Under the pieces are notes generated by a model. That model was given only the letters and a program-made list of their open reading frames with translations. It was not told the DNA's origin and ran no database searches. The translations under genes were made by a program, and so were the position numbers. From JACVRW01 sp963771715 (GTDB taxonomy: Bacteria; Actinomycetota; Thermoleophilia; Solirubrobacterales; Thermoleophilaceae), in the NCBI GenBank assembly GCA_963771715.1, contig CAVYUQ010000011.1, forward strand, positions 248,001 through 312,000: a stretch of DNA of 64,000 nt, written 5' to 3'. This document shows, one piece after another, positions 39,437 to 49,649 of the stretch (the first letter of the stretch is position 1; each line of letters starts with the position of its first letter).

Positions 39437-40006
39437 CTAGCTCCTCCTCAGGCCGGCGGCCACCACAGCGTAGAAGCGCGCCTCGCCGTCGCCGGGGTTC
39501 TCGAAGTGGTGCGGCAGGTCCGCGTCGAAGGTCACCGAGTCGCCCGCGTCGAGGTCGTGGCTCACGCCCCCGCAGATGAAGCGCACCGGCCCTGTCTCCA
39601 CGACCGCCGTCTCGCGGCTGCCGGGCTCGTGCATCGGCGGGTCGTCCGGCCCGGCGGTCGATGACCCCGCGGCGAGCGCGTGCAGCGAGACCTCGGCGCG
39701 CAGGCCCGGCAGCGGTGGGGTCAGCACCTCGTAGCGGTGCCCCGTGCCGCCGCCGCGGCGGCGATCGCCGGCGCGCACGACGCTCACGCCATCGGTCTCG
39801 TCGAGTCGCAGCAGCTGCGAGAGCGTCAGCTCGAGCCCCCCGGCAATGCGCTCGGCGAGCGCTAGCGTTGGGCTCGTCTCGCCCCGCTCGACCTGGGAGA
39901 GCATCGGCGCCGATACGCCGCTGCGGTCCGCGAGGTCGCGCAGTGACAGGTCCATCGCCTCACGAAGGCTGCGAATCCGACCCCCGAATGAGCCGTTCAT
40001 CGACAC
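39437..40006 (-). CDS. XRE-family regulator with C-terminal cupin sensor
   Basis: 189 residues. A helix-turn-helix domain (about 9-63: LREAMDLSLRDLADRSGVS, MLSQVERGETSPTLALAERI) is followed by a cupin (about 110-185: FICGGVSHDLDAGDSVTFDA, LPHHFENPGDGEARFYAV) that usually senses a small ligand. It directly precedes leuC, so it likely controls the leu/ile operon and itself. Start GTG 40006 lies 6 bases after TAACGT, a leaderless arrangement; ATG 40000 is the alternative. The inducer is unknown; a pathway intermediate or an amino acid is plausible. Confidence 0.88.
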   Translation of the reverse strand: MSMNGSFGGRIRSLREAMDLSLRDLADRSGVSAPMLSQVERGETSPTLALAERIAGGLELTLSQLLRLDETDGVSVVRAGDRRRGGGTGHRYEVLTPPLPGLRAEVSLHALAAGSSTAGPDDPPMHEPGSRETAVVETGPVRFICGGVSHDLDAGDSVTFDADLPHHFENPGDGEARFYAVVAAGLRRS

Positions 40007-40010
40007 CCGC

Positions 40011-40036
40011 GTACGTTATCACGTACTTCTGTACGT
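40011..40036. promoter_or_regulatory. Triple-hexamer operator between the XRE-cupin gene and a lipoprotein gene
   Basis: GTACGT (40011-16), ACGTAC (40021-26) and GTACGT (40031-36) alternate in orientation with 4-base spacers, making two overlapping perfect dyads with a 10-bp period, one DNA turn. The array covers the regulator's own -10 (TAACGT, 40018-40013 on the minus strand). This is the expected look of an autoregulatory binding site. Confidence 0.65.
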
Positions 40037-40040
40037 CATA

Positions 40041-40599
40041 GTGCTCGGTGCCTTCGCCGGCTGCGGTGGCGGCGATGACGACGACACCGGCCCGCCCACG
40101 CGAACGACCGCGTTCAAGCGCACCGAGCTCACCAAGCCCGCCGAGAGCGGCACCCTCGACGCCCACGCCTGCCGCGTGCTCCCCCGCGGCCTTCGTCGCC
40201 CGCAGCCTGCGCGTCCGGGCGGGCGAGCTCGAGGCCGAGCCGAACGACTCGCTCGACCTGAGCATCTGCGACTGGCACGGCGGGCGCGTCACGGACGTCA
40301 AGCTGATGGTCGACTCGGCGCCGCGCGCTCAGCTCCGCTACTACAACCTGCTCTCCGAGCAGCACGAGTACCACAACGCCGATGCGGCGAATAAGGCGCG
40401 CCAGATCAAGGGAGTTGGCGAGGATTCGGCCTACGGCGGCGCGGGGGCCTGGTGGACGCGCTCGAGGAACCAGCTCGTGGCCTACGACCAGGACAAGATC
40501 GTCAAGGTGCGGGTGAACGTGCAGGGCTTCGGGGACCGCAAGGCGCGTGCGGCTGCGGTACGGCTGGCGAAGAGAGCGGTGCGGCGCCTACGCGCCTAA
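40041..40599 (+). CDS. Small lipoprotein, one-base frameshift, start uncertain
   Basis: A lipobox (GAFAGCGGGDDDD) preceded by LLYVIVL marks a lipoprotein signal, but no ATG, GTG or TTG lies upstream in frame except GTG 40041, which would leave too short a signal; the true start may be a rare codon or lost to an error. The frame reads through KRTELTKPAESGTLDA and breaks at a run of five C (40181-40185). With one C removed it continues as PAAFVARSLRVRAG to a basic C terminus at 40599. It would be a surface-anchored protein of about 185 residues without a recognised family. It shares the operator region with the XRE-cupin gene. Confidence 0.6.
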
Positions 40600-40616
40600 C
40601 GCGCCTCGAACAGGCG

Positions 40617-41360
40617 CTAGCGCGACTGTCCGGTCGGGCGAACGAGCACCTCGTTCACGCACACGTGCGCGGGGCGCGTGACCGCGTGCAGGATCGCCTC
40701 GGCGATGTCCTCTGCCTTCAGCACTTCGCCGATCTGCTCGCGCGCCCGCTCCGTCGCCTGGCGCACGAGCGGGTTCGTGTTGTGCCCCTGGAGCTCCGTC
40801 TCCACGAAGCCGGGCGCCACCGTCGTGACCCGGATTCCCTCGTGGAGCGCCTCCTGGCGCAGCGCCTCCGAGAAGGCGTGCACTCCGAACTTGGTCATGT
40901 TGTAGACCGCGGCACCGGCGTCGGCGCGGCGGCCGGCCACGGACGATAGGTTCACGATGTCGCCTCCCCCGCTCCGCGCGATCAGCGGCAGGGCCGCGTG
41001 CGTGCAGTAGAGGAGCCCGAGCAGGTTCACGGCAATCATCTGCCGCCAGTCGTCGGTGTCGGCGTCGGCGACCGGGCCGAGCAGCATCACACCCGCGTTG
41101 TTCACCAGGATGTGGAGGCCGCCGAGCTCGTCGTTCGCGGCCTCGACGAACGCGCGCGCCTGCTCCTCGTCGGAAACGTCGAGCTCCCTCACGAGCGTCG
41201 GCCCGTCGAGGCTCTCGGCCAGGGCCTCGAGCCGGTCCGTGCGCCGCGCACCGAGAGCCACTCCGGCACCCGCGGCCGACAGGGCGCGCGCGGTGGCCTC
41301 TCCAATTCCCGACGAGGCGCCGGTCACGGCCGCCACGCGGCCTTCGAGGGGTCCGGGCAT
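40617..41360 (-). CDS. Short-chain dehydrogenase/reductase (SDR)
   Basis: 247 residues, classical SDR. The nucleotide loop TGASSGIGEATARAL, NNAG, the catalytic Ser in NLSSVAGRRADAGAAVYNMTKFG (Ser, Tyr and Lys) and PGFVETEL are present. The ALGARR segment after beta-2 favours NADP. Resembles YdfG-type 3-hydroxy acid dehydrogenases. It lies 12 bases after the PucR-type regulator. Confidence 0.92.
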   Translation of the reverse strand: MPGPLEGRVAAVTGASSGIGEATARALSAAGAGVALGARRTDRLEALAESLDGPTLVRELDVSDEEQARAFVEAANDELGGLHILVNNAGVMLLGPVADADTDDWRQMIAVNLLGLLYCTHAALPLIARSGGGDIVNLSSVAGRRADAGAAVYNMTKFGVHAFSEALRQEALHEGIRVTTVAPGFVETELQGHNTNPLVRQATERAREQIGEVLKAEDIAEAILHAVTRPAHVCVNEVLVRPTGQSR

Positions 41361-41372
41361 GCGGGCGGGATG

Positions 41373-42555
41373 CTACCCGGCCAGGCGCCGTGCCCGCAGG
41401 GCCAGCTCCAGCTCGAAGCGGGCGTCCGGGTCGTCGAGGCGCGGGCCGAACAGCTCGCGCAGCCGAGCCAGGCGGTAGCGCACCGTCTGCGGGTGCACGT
41501 GCAGCGCCTTCGCCACCGCCTCGGTGCGGCCGCGGTGGCGCAGCCACGCGTCGAGCGTGGAGCCGAGCCGCTCGCGCGAGAGCTCGGTCTCGGCCTCGAG
41601 CGGCGCGAGCGCCGTGTCGGCCACGTCGCGAGCCAGGCGGCGGTCCACCCCGAGCAGCAGGGAGAGCTTGTGGCTCTCCGCCAGCAGCAGCCCGCCGCTG
41701 TCCTCGATGCCGCCGTCGCGCGCGAGCCGCAGCAGTTCGCGCGCCCGGGCGAAGCTCACGCCGGCGTCCTGCCAGCCGACCGCCGGACCGAGCGCGGCCC
41801 GGCGCCCGCGCACCGCGGCCTCGAGCTCGCTGCGACGCCCGGCCGCGGGCACCAGCGCCACGATGAACGGCGCCACGTGCACCACGAGTGCCTCGGGCCC
41901 GAGGCGCAGGGCCAGCCTGTCGGCCTGCTCGCCGCTCCCCTCCGCGTCGACCACGAGGGCGGCGAGGCTGCGCGGCAGCCGCCAGGCGGCGTTCTCCGCC
42001 GCGTGCCTCGACGGCGGCCGGCGTGGCGGGCGGCTCCTGGACCAGCATCGCGGCCAGCCGCTGGCGGCGGCGCTGGAGCGCCCCGGCGGTGGCAGCCTGC
42101 TCGCGCGTGTAGCCCTCGATCGAGTCCGCCGACAGCTCGTCGATGTAGGCGAAGATCGCCTCCGCTAGGGCGTAGAGCGTGTGGGGCTCGAGACCGGCCT
42201 TCTCCCCCGCGGCCGCCAGCCGCCGCCACGCGACTCGCGCCCCGAGCCGGTACGCGGCCAGCAGGGCATCCATGCTGCGCCCGGCGCGCATCTCGCCGCG
42301 GCCGAGGTTGAGGTAGACCTCGCGCCCCGCCTCGGGATCGGCGTCCGGGTTCTCGACCATCGTCGTGAAGCGGCCCAGCGCCTCCTCGACCCCGGTGCGA
42401 AGCGCCTTGCCGAACGGGCCCTCGAGCGGGCGTGCGTAGTCAGGCACGCCGTGGCTCAGCTCGGCCACGATCTCGTCCGCGAGCGCGGGCAGCTCCGGCC
42501 GCAGCACGTCGGCCACCCCCGGCGGCAGTGCCTCCCATGGATGCTCGGCGACCAC
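41373..42555 (-). CDS. PucR/CdaR-type transcriptional regulator, one-base frameshift
   Basis: The N-terminal part (from GTG 42555) is an RsbRD-like helical domain (ADEIVAELSHGVPDYARPLE, ALLAAYRLGARVAWRRL). After an extra base near 42000 the frame resumes as AENAAWRLPRSLAALVVDAEG and ends with the PucR C-terminal helix-turn-helix (AVAKALHVHPQTVRYRLARLRELFG). Repaired length is about 394 residues. Such regulators control catabolic or stress genes; SDR and desaturase are the neighbours. TAGGTT lies 8 bases before the start. Confidence 0.85.
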
Positions 42556-42563
42556 TTGTGCGG

Positions 42564-42569
42564 AACCTA
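42564..42569 (-). promoter_or_regulatory. -10 box of a likely leaderless promoter (PucR-type gene)
   Basis: TAGGTT on the minus strand ends 8 bases before GTG 42555, in the short gap to the divergent desaturase. Confidence 0.4.
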
Positions 42570-42643
42570 CAAGAAATGACGCTCAGATAGTGACCGCATG
42601 CGTGAACGAGCGCCGCTTCTGGTACGTAGCCTTCAGGAACGAC

Positions 42644-43546
42644 ATGACGAAAGCCCATCGCAACATCAACATCGCGGCCGTCGTGCTGCCCTTCGTCGCC
42701 TTCCTGGCGGCGGTTCCGATGCTCTGGAACAACCTCGTGGGGCCGACCGACCTGATCCTGCTGGTGATCATCTACGCGATTTCGGTGGGCGGGGTCACCG
42801 TGGGCTATCACCGGCTGCTCACGCACCGGGCCTTCGCGACCTACAAGCCGGTCGAGTACCTGTACGCGATCCTAGGCTCAGTCGCGGTGGAGGGCCCCGT
42901 GATCGGCTGGGTCTCCGATCACCGCAAGCACCACACCTTCCCCGACGCGGAGGGCGACCCTCACAGCCCGCACGTGGACCACCACGGCGATACGCCTGGG
43001 CCGCTGCGCGGCCTCTGGCACGCCCACGTGGGCTGGCTCTTCCACCACGCCACCGCGGTGGACGCCCAGAAGTACGCGCCCGACCTGCTCGAGGACCGCG
43101 GCATGCGCATCATCCACAGGCTGTTCCCGCTCTGGGTGACCCTGGGCTTCGTCATCCCCGCGGGCATCGGCTGGCTCGTGGCGGGGAACGTCAAGGGCGC
43201 GCTCACCGCGTTCTTCTGGGCCGGCCTCGTGCGCTTGTTCCTGGTCCACCACATGACGTTCTCGATCAATTCGATCTGCCACTTCTTCGGGCGCCGGCGC
43301 TTCGAGACCGAGGACCGCTCCACTAACGTGTTCTGGCTCGCGCTGCCGACCTTCGGGGAGTCCTGGCACCACAACCACCACGCCTTCCCGCGCTCGGCGA
43401 TGCACGGCCTGCGCTGGTGGGAGATCGACCTCGGCGGCATCGTGATCCGCGCGATGAAGCGCCTAGGCCTCGCGTGGAACGTCGTGATGATCACGCCCGA
43501 GCGCCAGCAGCAGCGCACGCGCCAGTTAGAGCGCCTCCCGCAGTAG
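42644..43546 (+). CDS. Acyl-CoA/fatty acid desaturase, membrane di-iron type
   Basis: 300 residues. Three histidine clusters hold the di-iron site: YHRLLTHRAF, SDHRKHHTF and ESWHHNHHAFPRS. Four hydrophobic helices are arranged as in stearoyl-CoA delta-9 desaturases. It introduces a double bond into fatty acyl chains, adjusting membrane fluidity. ATG 42644 is chosen because AGGA lies 5 bases before it; GTG 42590 or GTG 42602 would add 14-18 residues. The 3' end overlaps the converging dehydrogenase by 21 bases. Confidence 0.93.
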   Translation: MTKAHRNINIAAVVLPFVAFLAAVPMLWNNLVGPTDLILLVIIYAISVGGVTVGYHRLLTHRAFATYKPVEYLYAILGSVAVEGPVIGWVSDHRKHHTFPDAEGDPHSPHVDHHGDTPGPLRGLWHAHVGWLFHHATAVDAQKYAPDLLEDRGMRIIHRLFPLWVTLGFVIPAGIGWLVAGNVKGALTAFFWAGLVRLFLVHHMTFSINSICHFFGRRRFETEDRSTNVFWLALPTFGESWHHNHHAFPRSAMHGLRWWEIDLGGIVIRAMKRLGLAWNVVMITPERQQQRTRQLERLPQ

Positions 43547-44506
43547 GGCGAGCAGCTCGTCCTCGCCCGGCGGGTCGGGCGTGTTGGCGAGCGCGGGGTG
43601 CTGCATGACCGCGGACGCCACCGCCGGCAGGTGCTGCTCCTCGACGCCGAGCGTGGCCAGGCGCGTGTGGCCGCTGCGCGCCGCCAGCTCCGCGGCGCGG
43701 CCGGCCGCGGCCTCGGGGCTGCCGTCCGGATCGCCGAGCGCGCGCGCGAACTCGCCCATCACGCGCGGTGCCCGGCCGGCCATCATGCCGGCGAAGTGCG
43801 GCAGCATCACCGCGTTCGTCTGCGCGTGCGGCGAGCCCGCGGTGCGCACCAGCAGCTGGCAGGTCGCGTGGTGCACGGCGAAGCCCGTCATTCCCGACGC
43901 CCAGCCGCACAGCAGCGCACCGAGCGCGAGGTCGCCGGACGCGATCAGCTCCGCACCGCGCAGCGCCGCCCGCTCCGCCACCGGGTTCGCGAGCGGCGTG
44001 TAGAGCGCCTCCATCCCGTGCGCGAGCGCGTTCATGGCGCTCGCCGAAAGCTCCGGCTCGGGATGGGAGGCCATCAGCGCGGGATCCGCGATCACCAGCG
44101 AGGGCCGCACCAGGCGCGCCCCCTCCACCCCGGCCGGCGTGCGGTGGAAGGGCGTGAGCTCGGCGCCGGAGAGCGTGGTCGGTATGGCGGCCACCGGCGC
44201 GCCCGTCACGCCGGCGATCGCCTTGGCGGTGTCGATCACGCGACCCCCGCCCAGCGCCACGAGCGGCGCCTGCACCACATCCGCGAGGAGCGCTGCCGAG
44301 ATCTCGTCGACGCGCCCCGGCGGCACGTGCACCACCTGCGTCGCGCCGTCCTCGAGCGGCAGGCTTCCGGAGGCGCGCTCCGTGGTCAGAAGGGCGTACT
44401 CCTGGAAGCCGGACTGGCTCAGCAGCTCGGCTGCCTCGGCCGCGGAGCCCTCACCAAAGCGGATGGTGCGCTCACCGTCGCGCATGGTGAAGGACTCGGC
44501 GGCCAA
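43526..44506 (-). CDS. Iron-containing alcohol dehydrogenase / maleylacetate reductase family
   Basis: 326 residues. The nucleotide region LVALGGGRVIDTAKAIAG and IPTTLSGAELTPF is followed by a metal-binding helical domain (NALAHGMEALYT, VHHATCQLLV, PHAQTNAVMLPHFAG). Its short length and pattern resemble maleylacetate reductases of aromatic degradation, but no ring-cleavage genes are near, so the substrate is open. TTG 44506 is a weak start; ATG 44485 is an alternative. Confidence 0.82.
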   Translation of the reverse strand: MAAESFTMRDGERTIRFGEGSAAEAAELLSQSGFQEYALLTTERASGSLPLEDGATQVVHVPPGRVDEISAALLADVVQAPLVALGGGRVIDTAKAIAGVTGAPVAAIPTTLSGAELTPFHRTPAGVEGARLVRPSLVIADPALMASHPEPELSASAMNALAHGMEALYTPLANPVAERAALRGAELIASGDLALGALLCGWASGMTGFAVHHATCQLLVRTAGSPHAQTNAVMLPHFAGMMAGRAPRVMGEFARALGDPDGSPEAAAGRAAELAARSGHTRLATLGVEEQHLPAVASAVMQHPALANTPDPPGEDELLALLREAL

Positions 44507-44528
44507 GGCCTCCGATTCTGCCGTATTG

Positions 44529-45275
44529 CTAGCTGGGACCTCCCGACAGCCCGCAGAACAGGTCGCCCAGCACGCCCTGGCCCGGGAACGACGTGATCGA
44601 CAGGGTGATCGGCGAGGTCCGGTTCGGCCCGTACAGCTCGACCACGAGGCCGAGGAGGTTCAGGTCGAGCGGCCCGAGGACCAGGTTCAGAACCCGGCAG
44701 CTCGGCGTGGTCTGCGCCGCGCGGGCTCCATCAGCGGACAGCCGCGCGGTCGCGCGGAACGCCCGCATCGGATGGTCCTCCAGGCGCGAGTTCATCGAGC
44801 GGACGAGCCTCCGTGCCACCGCCAGCTCGCGGTCGGCCGACGCCGCCGAGGCGCCGCGCAGGCGGAGCGTGCTGCGCGACAGCGCGCAGAACAGCCGGCC
44901 CAGGACGCCGCTTCCGTCGCCACGCCGGAGCGCGAAGATCCGCAGGTTCACCTTGCTCAGGTCGACCCGCAGACCCAGCAGGTCGAGCTGGAGGTCGTCG
45001 AGCGTGAGGGTGAGCACGTGACAGCGGCCGGCCTGAGCGCTCACGGCGAACGTGACGCGCTTCCTCGCCGCCTGGCTCTGGCCGGCGCCCTCCACGCGGC
45101 TCGTCAGAACGCCGCGCGCGACGATGTTGCGCCCGGAGAGCGCGAACCGGTTGATCTTCGCGCCGACGATGACCTTGCCGTCATCGCTCGAGGCGGCGGC
45201 CTTGCCCCTTGCTTCGGCGGCCGCGGGCGCCAGCAGGGCAAGCATGCAAATCGCGGCTAGTAGAAGTTTCTTCAT
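44529..45275 (-). CDS. Secreted protein with two copies of an unnamed domain
   Basis: 248 residues with a clear signal peptide (MKKLLLAAICMLALLAPAAA, cleavage after AEA). Two similar 50-residue units follow, at about 85-132 and 193-244. Each begins C-x-VL and has a DLL/NLLGL core and a VLGxLFC ending, so each has a Cys at both ends (C85/C130 and C193/C241), as if disulfide-closed. I recall similar hypothetical secreted proteins in actinobacteria and some other phyla, but no known function. Confidence 0.8.
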   Translation of the reverse strand: MKKLLLAAICMLALLAPAAAEARGKAAASSDDGKVIVGAKINRFALSGRNIVARGVLTSRVEGAGQSQAARKRVTFAVSAQAGRCHVLTLTLDDLQLDLLGLRVDLSKVNLRIFALRRGDGSGVLGRLFCALSRSTLRLRGASAASADRELAVARRLVRSMNSRLEDHPMRAFRATARLSADGARAAQTTPSCRVLNLVLGPLDLNLLGLVVELYGPNRTSPITLSITSFPGQGVLGDLFCGLSGGPS

Positions 45276-45310
45276 GCGCCCCCGCCTACCCGATTCGGGG
45301 GCGCTGACTC

Positions 45311-46900
<1,590 letters not shown>

Positions 46901-47201
46901 CCGTACCTCTTGTCGGCCTTCCCGGTTTCCCTCAATTCGCGGCTGTAGGCGGCCGCCACGCGCTATTCATCCCCCGAAGGGGAGAAGCAGGGAAAGTCGG
47001 AGGCTAAGCGGGGCGAGCACTGCTTGGCAGAGTACCAGCGGTGCTCGCAGCTGACGAGGGCGGCCCGAGCGGCTCGGGCGTACACGACGGGCACTAAAGG
47101 GGGGACCTATCGGAGTTGACCGCGAATGTCACGGCTAACTCCGATAGGACCCACCCCTTCACCGCTGGGGTAAGCGTCACGCGACCCGGCGCCCATCCGG
47201 G
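46901..47201 (-). promoter_or_regulatory. Structured leader / intergenic region upstream of leuA
   Basis: 300 bases between the quinone reductase stop and leuA. On the transcript strand, in order: a 43-base palindrome (47148-47106), a perfect 7-bp hairpin GCCCGAG-CCG-CTCGGGC (47079-47063), a longer hairpin with GAGCAC/GTGCTC ends and TGG/CCA inner pairing (47046-47015), and a CCCC-TTCG-GGGG tetraloop hairpin (46982-46972). A possible leader ORF (GTG 47094 to TAG 46963, 43 codons) spans the last three, but is not leucine-rich. No T-box core (AGGGTGGNACCGCG) is present. Attenuation or a riboswitch is possible but unproven. Confidence 0.45.
47106..47148. repeat. Perfect-arm palindrome between quinone reductase and leuA
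   Basis: CCTATCGGAGTT and AACTCCGATAGG are perfect 12-bp inverted arms around 19 bases that themselves contain CCG/CGG pairs. It lies about 55 bases past the quinone reductase stop. It could be that gene's terminator (T-poor tail) or part of the leuA leader. Confidence 0.7.
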
Positions 47202-48221
47202 CTAGAGCGTCAGCACGACCTTGCCGACGTTGCTGCGCTCGTGCACGTAGCGGTGTGCGGCGGCGCCGTCGTCGAGGCGGAACTCCTTCGCCACCACGGG
47301 TCGCAGGCTGCCGTCGGCGATCCAGTCGCGGAGCGGATCGATCAGCTCGTCGAGCGACTGCTTCGCGTCCCAGAGCGTGAGCATGTTGAGCCCGATCACG
47401 GACTTCGATTCGCGCATCAGCTTGAGCGGGTTGAAGCGCGGCATCTGAGCGACCACGCGCAGCGCGCGCAGCGGGCTCCTGCGCTCGCCGGCCTGCACCT
47501 CGGAGGCGCCGAAGCAGACCAGCCGCCCGCCCGTCCGCAGCAGCGCGAAGCTCTGCTTGAAGCTGCGCCCGCCGATGGCGTCGAGCGCGAGGTCGATCGG
47601 CCGCTCCTCGCCCGAGATGCGGCGCACCTCGTCGACCACGTCATGGGTGCGGTAGTCCACCGGATGGTCCACGCCGAAGCTTCGGATCGCGTCGTGCTTC
47701 GACGGGCTCGCCGTGCCGTACACCTCGGCGCCGAGCAGCTTGGCTATCTGCGTGGCGGCGATGCCGACGCCGCCGGCCGCCGCCTGGATCAGCACACGCT
47801 CTCCCTCGCGCAGGCCGCCGTATCGCACCAGCCCCGCGTACGCCGTGCAGTACGTGACCGGCATGGCGGCGCCCTCGCTGTAGCTCCAGCCGTCCGGCAT
47901 CGGGAGCAGCGAGCCGGTTTGCGCCACCGCGAGCTGCGCGTATCCCCCGAAGCGGCAGGCGCCCATCACGCGCTGCCCCACCTCGAAGCCCTGCGCGTCC
48001 TCGCCGAGAGCGTCCACGTCGCCGGCCACCTCGTAGCCCACCACGCACGGCGGCTTCGGGGCGTCGGGGTAGAGCCCAACGCGGCCGAGCAGGTCGGCGA
48101 AGTTGACTCCCGCGGCTCGCACGCGGACGCGCACCTCGCCGGGGCCCGGCTCTGGGTCGGGACGCTCCTCCACCCGCAGCACGTCCGGCGGGCCGTGCTC
48201 GGTGATCACGAGGGCCTTCAT
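47202..48221 (-). CDS. Quinone oxidoreductase-like zinc-independent MDR-family protein
   Basis: 339 residues. MKALVITEHGPPDVLRVEE, the GroES-like domain (VRAAGVNFADLLGR) and a Rossmann domain (VLIQAAAGGVGIAATQIAKLLGAEVYGTASP) identify the QOR/synaptic vesicle VAT-1-like medium-chain dehydrogenases that use NADPH. The catalytic-zinc Cys is absent, as expected for this branch. It diverges from the CBS gene with only 33 bases between start codons. Confidence 0.92.
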   Translation of the reverse strand: MKALVITEHGPPDVLRVEERPDPEPGPGEVRVRVRAAGVNFADLLGRVGLYPDAPKPPCVVGYEVAGDVDALGEDAQGFEVGQRVMGACRFGGYAQLAVAQTGSLLPMPDGWSYSEGAAMPVTYCTAYAGLVRYGGLREGERVLIQAAAGGVGIAATQIAKLLGAEVYGTASPSKHDAIRSFGVDHPVDYRTHDVVDEVRRISGEERPIDLALDAIGGRSFKQSFALLRTGGRLVCFGASEVQAGERRSPLRALRVVAQMPRFNPLKLMRESKSVIGLNMLTLWDAKQSLDELIDPLRDWIADGSLRPVVAKEFRLDDGAAAHRYVHERSNVGKVVLTL

Positions 48222-48254
48222 CCGGCGCGCACACCCTATATCGTCGAAGTGGCC

Positions 48255-49649
48255 ATGAAAACGGCCTCGGGCACCAGCGTCGACGTAAAGGACTCGATCC
48301 TCGATGCGATCGGCGACACGCCGCTCGTACGCCTCTCGCGCCTCGGCAAGGATCTGACCCCACAGCTGGTCGCGAAGATCGAGGCGCTCAACCCCGGCGG
48401 CTCCATCAAGGACCGCGCCGCGATCGCCCTGATCGAGGCGGCCGAGCGCGACGGCAAGCTGAAGCCGGGCGGCACGATCGTGGAGCCCACGAGCGGCAAC
48501 ACCGGCACTGGGCTCGCCATCGCCGCCGCGCTCAAGGGCTACCGCGTGATCGCGGTCATGCCCGACAAGATGTCGAAGGAGAAGATCGACCTTCTGCGCG
48601 CCTACGGCGCCGAGGTCGTGGTGGCGCCGACGGAGGTTCCGCCCGATTCGCCCGAGTCGTACTACCGCGTGGCGGACCGGCTCACCGAGGAGATCCCGGG
48701 CGCCTTCCAGCCCAACCAATACAAGAACCAGGCAAACCCCGAGGCGCACTACCGCACCACGGGACCCGAGCTCTGGAGGCAGTCGGGCGGGCAGATCACG
48801 CACCTGGTGGTGGGCGTGGGGACCGGCGGCACGATCACCGGGGTGGGCCGCTACCTGCGCGAGCAGAAGCCGGACATCCAGATCATCGGCGCGGATCCCG
48901 TCGGCTCGATCTACTCCGGCGGCGAGGACGGCGTGAAGCCGTACCTCGTGGAGGGCGTGGGAGAGGACTTCTGGCCGGAGACATTCGACCCCTCGATCGT
49001 GGACCGCTACATCACGGTGTCCGACCGCGACTCGTTCCTGTGGACGCGCCGGCTAGCCGAGACCGAGGGCATCCTCGCGGGCGGCTCCGGCGGGCTCGCG
49101 CTCTACGCCGCGTACCAGGTGGCTCGCGAGCTGAACGACCCGTCCGCGATGGTGGCCGTGATCCTGCCGGACGGCGGCCGCTCCTACCTGTCGAAGGTCT
49201 TCAACGACGCGTGGATGCGCCAGTACGGCTTCCTCGAGCGCGACGCGGAGCTCACGGTCGGCGACGTGCTGCGCCGCAAGCACGCCGAGGGCGAGATCCC
49301 GCCGCTGCTCACGGTGGAGACGCACGCCAAGGTGCGCGACGCCGTGGCGCTGCTCCACGAGCACCGCGTGTCGCAGCTGCCGGTGGTCTCGGGGCACGAC
49401 CCCCACACGGTGGTCGGCTCCGTGAGCGAGCGCGGCCTCTTGCGCCACGCGATGGACGACCCCGCGCTGCTCGCCGCCGAGATCGTCGCGGTGATGGAGG
49501 CGCCCTTCCCCGCCATCGCCGCCGAGGACGGCGTTCGCGAGGCCGTGGAGCTGCTCGCCGACAGGCGCGAGGCCCTGCTCGTGAACATGGACGGGCGCGC
49601 CGCCGGAATCGTCACGCGGGCCGACCTGCTCGAGTCGCTGGCCCGGTGA
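48255..49649 (+). CDS. Cystathionine beta-synthase
   Basis: 464 residues. The catalytic PLP domain has K52 in NPGGSIKDRAAIA, the substrate loop EPTSGNTGTGLAIAA and GVGTGGTITGVGRYL. The C-terminal 120 residues form a CBS-domain pair (LTVETHAKVRDAVALL, AIAAEDGVREAVELLA). It makes cystathionine from serine and homocysteine. The gene overlaps cgs (GTGA), giving a reverse-transsulfuration or methionine module. ATG 48255 is preferred; GTG 48249 is also possible. A cysteine synthase role cannot be excluded. Confidence 0.92.
   Translation: MKTASGTSVDVKDSILDAIGDTPLVRLSRLGKDLTPQLVAKIEALNPGGSIKDRAAIALIEAAERDGKLKPGGTIVEPTSGNTGTGLAIAAALKGYRVIAVMPDKMSKEKIDLLRAYGAEVVVAPTEVPPDSPESYYRVADRLTEEIPGAFQPNQYKNQANPEAHYRTTGPELWRQSGGQITHLVVGVGTGGTITGVGRYLREQKPDIQIIGADPVGSIYSGGEDGVKPYLVEGVGEDFWPETFDPSIVDRYITVSDRDSFLWTRRLAETEGILAGGSGGLALYAAYQVARELNDPSAMVAVILPDGGRSYLSKVFNDAWMRQYGFLERDAELTVGDVLRRKHAEGEIPPLLTVETHAKVRDAVALLHEHRVSQLPVVSGHDPHTVVGSVSERGLLRHAMDDPALLAAEIVAVMEAPFPAIAAEDGVREAVELLADRREALLVNMDGRAAGIVTRADLLESLAR

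Noticed and set aside
40041..40599. Two separate small genes in different frames
   Set aside because: A lipoprotein signal in one frame and a sensible C-terminal domain in the other join cleanly by removing one C from a run of five.
46901..47201. T-box riboswitch before leuA
   Set aside because: GGGTGGGTCC near 47160 faintly resembles the T-box core, but the consensus AGGGTGGNACCGCG and a specifier stem are missing.
47241..49649. 802-codon open frame apparently encoding a long N-terminal extension of cystathionine beta-synthase
   Set aside because: The first 340 codons are antisense to the quinone reductase gene and have no protein-like character; the enzyme starts at 48255.
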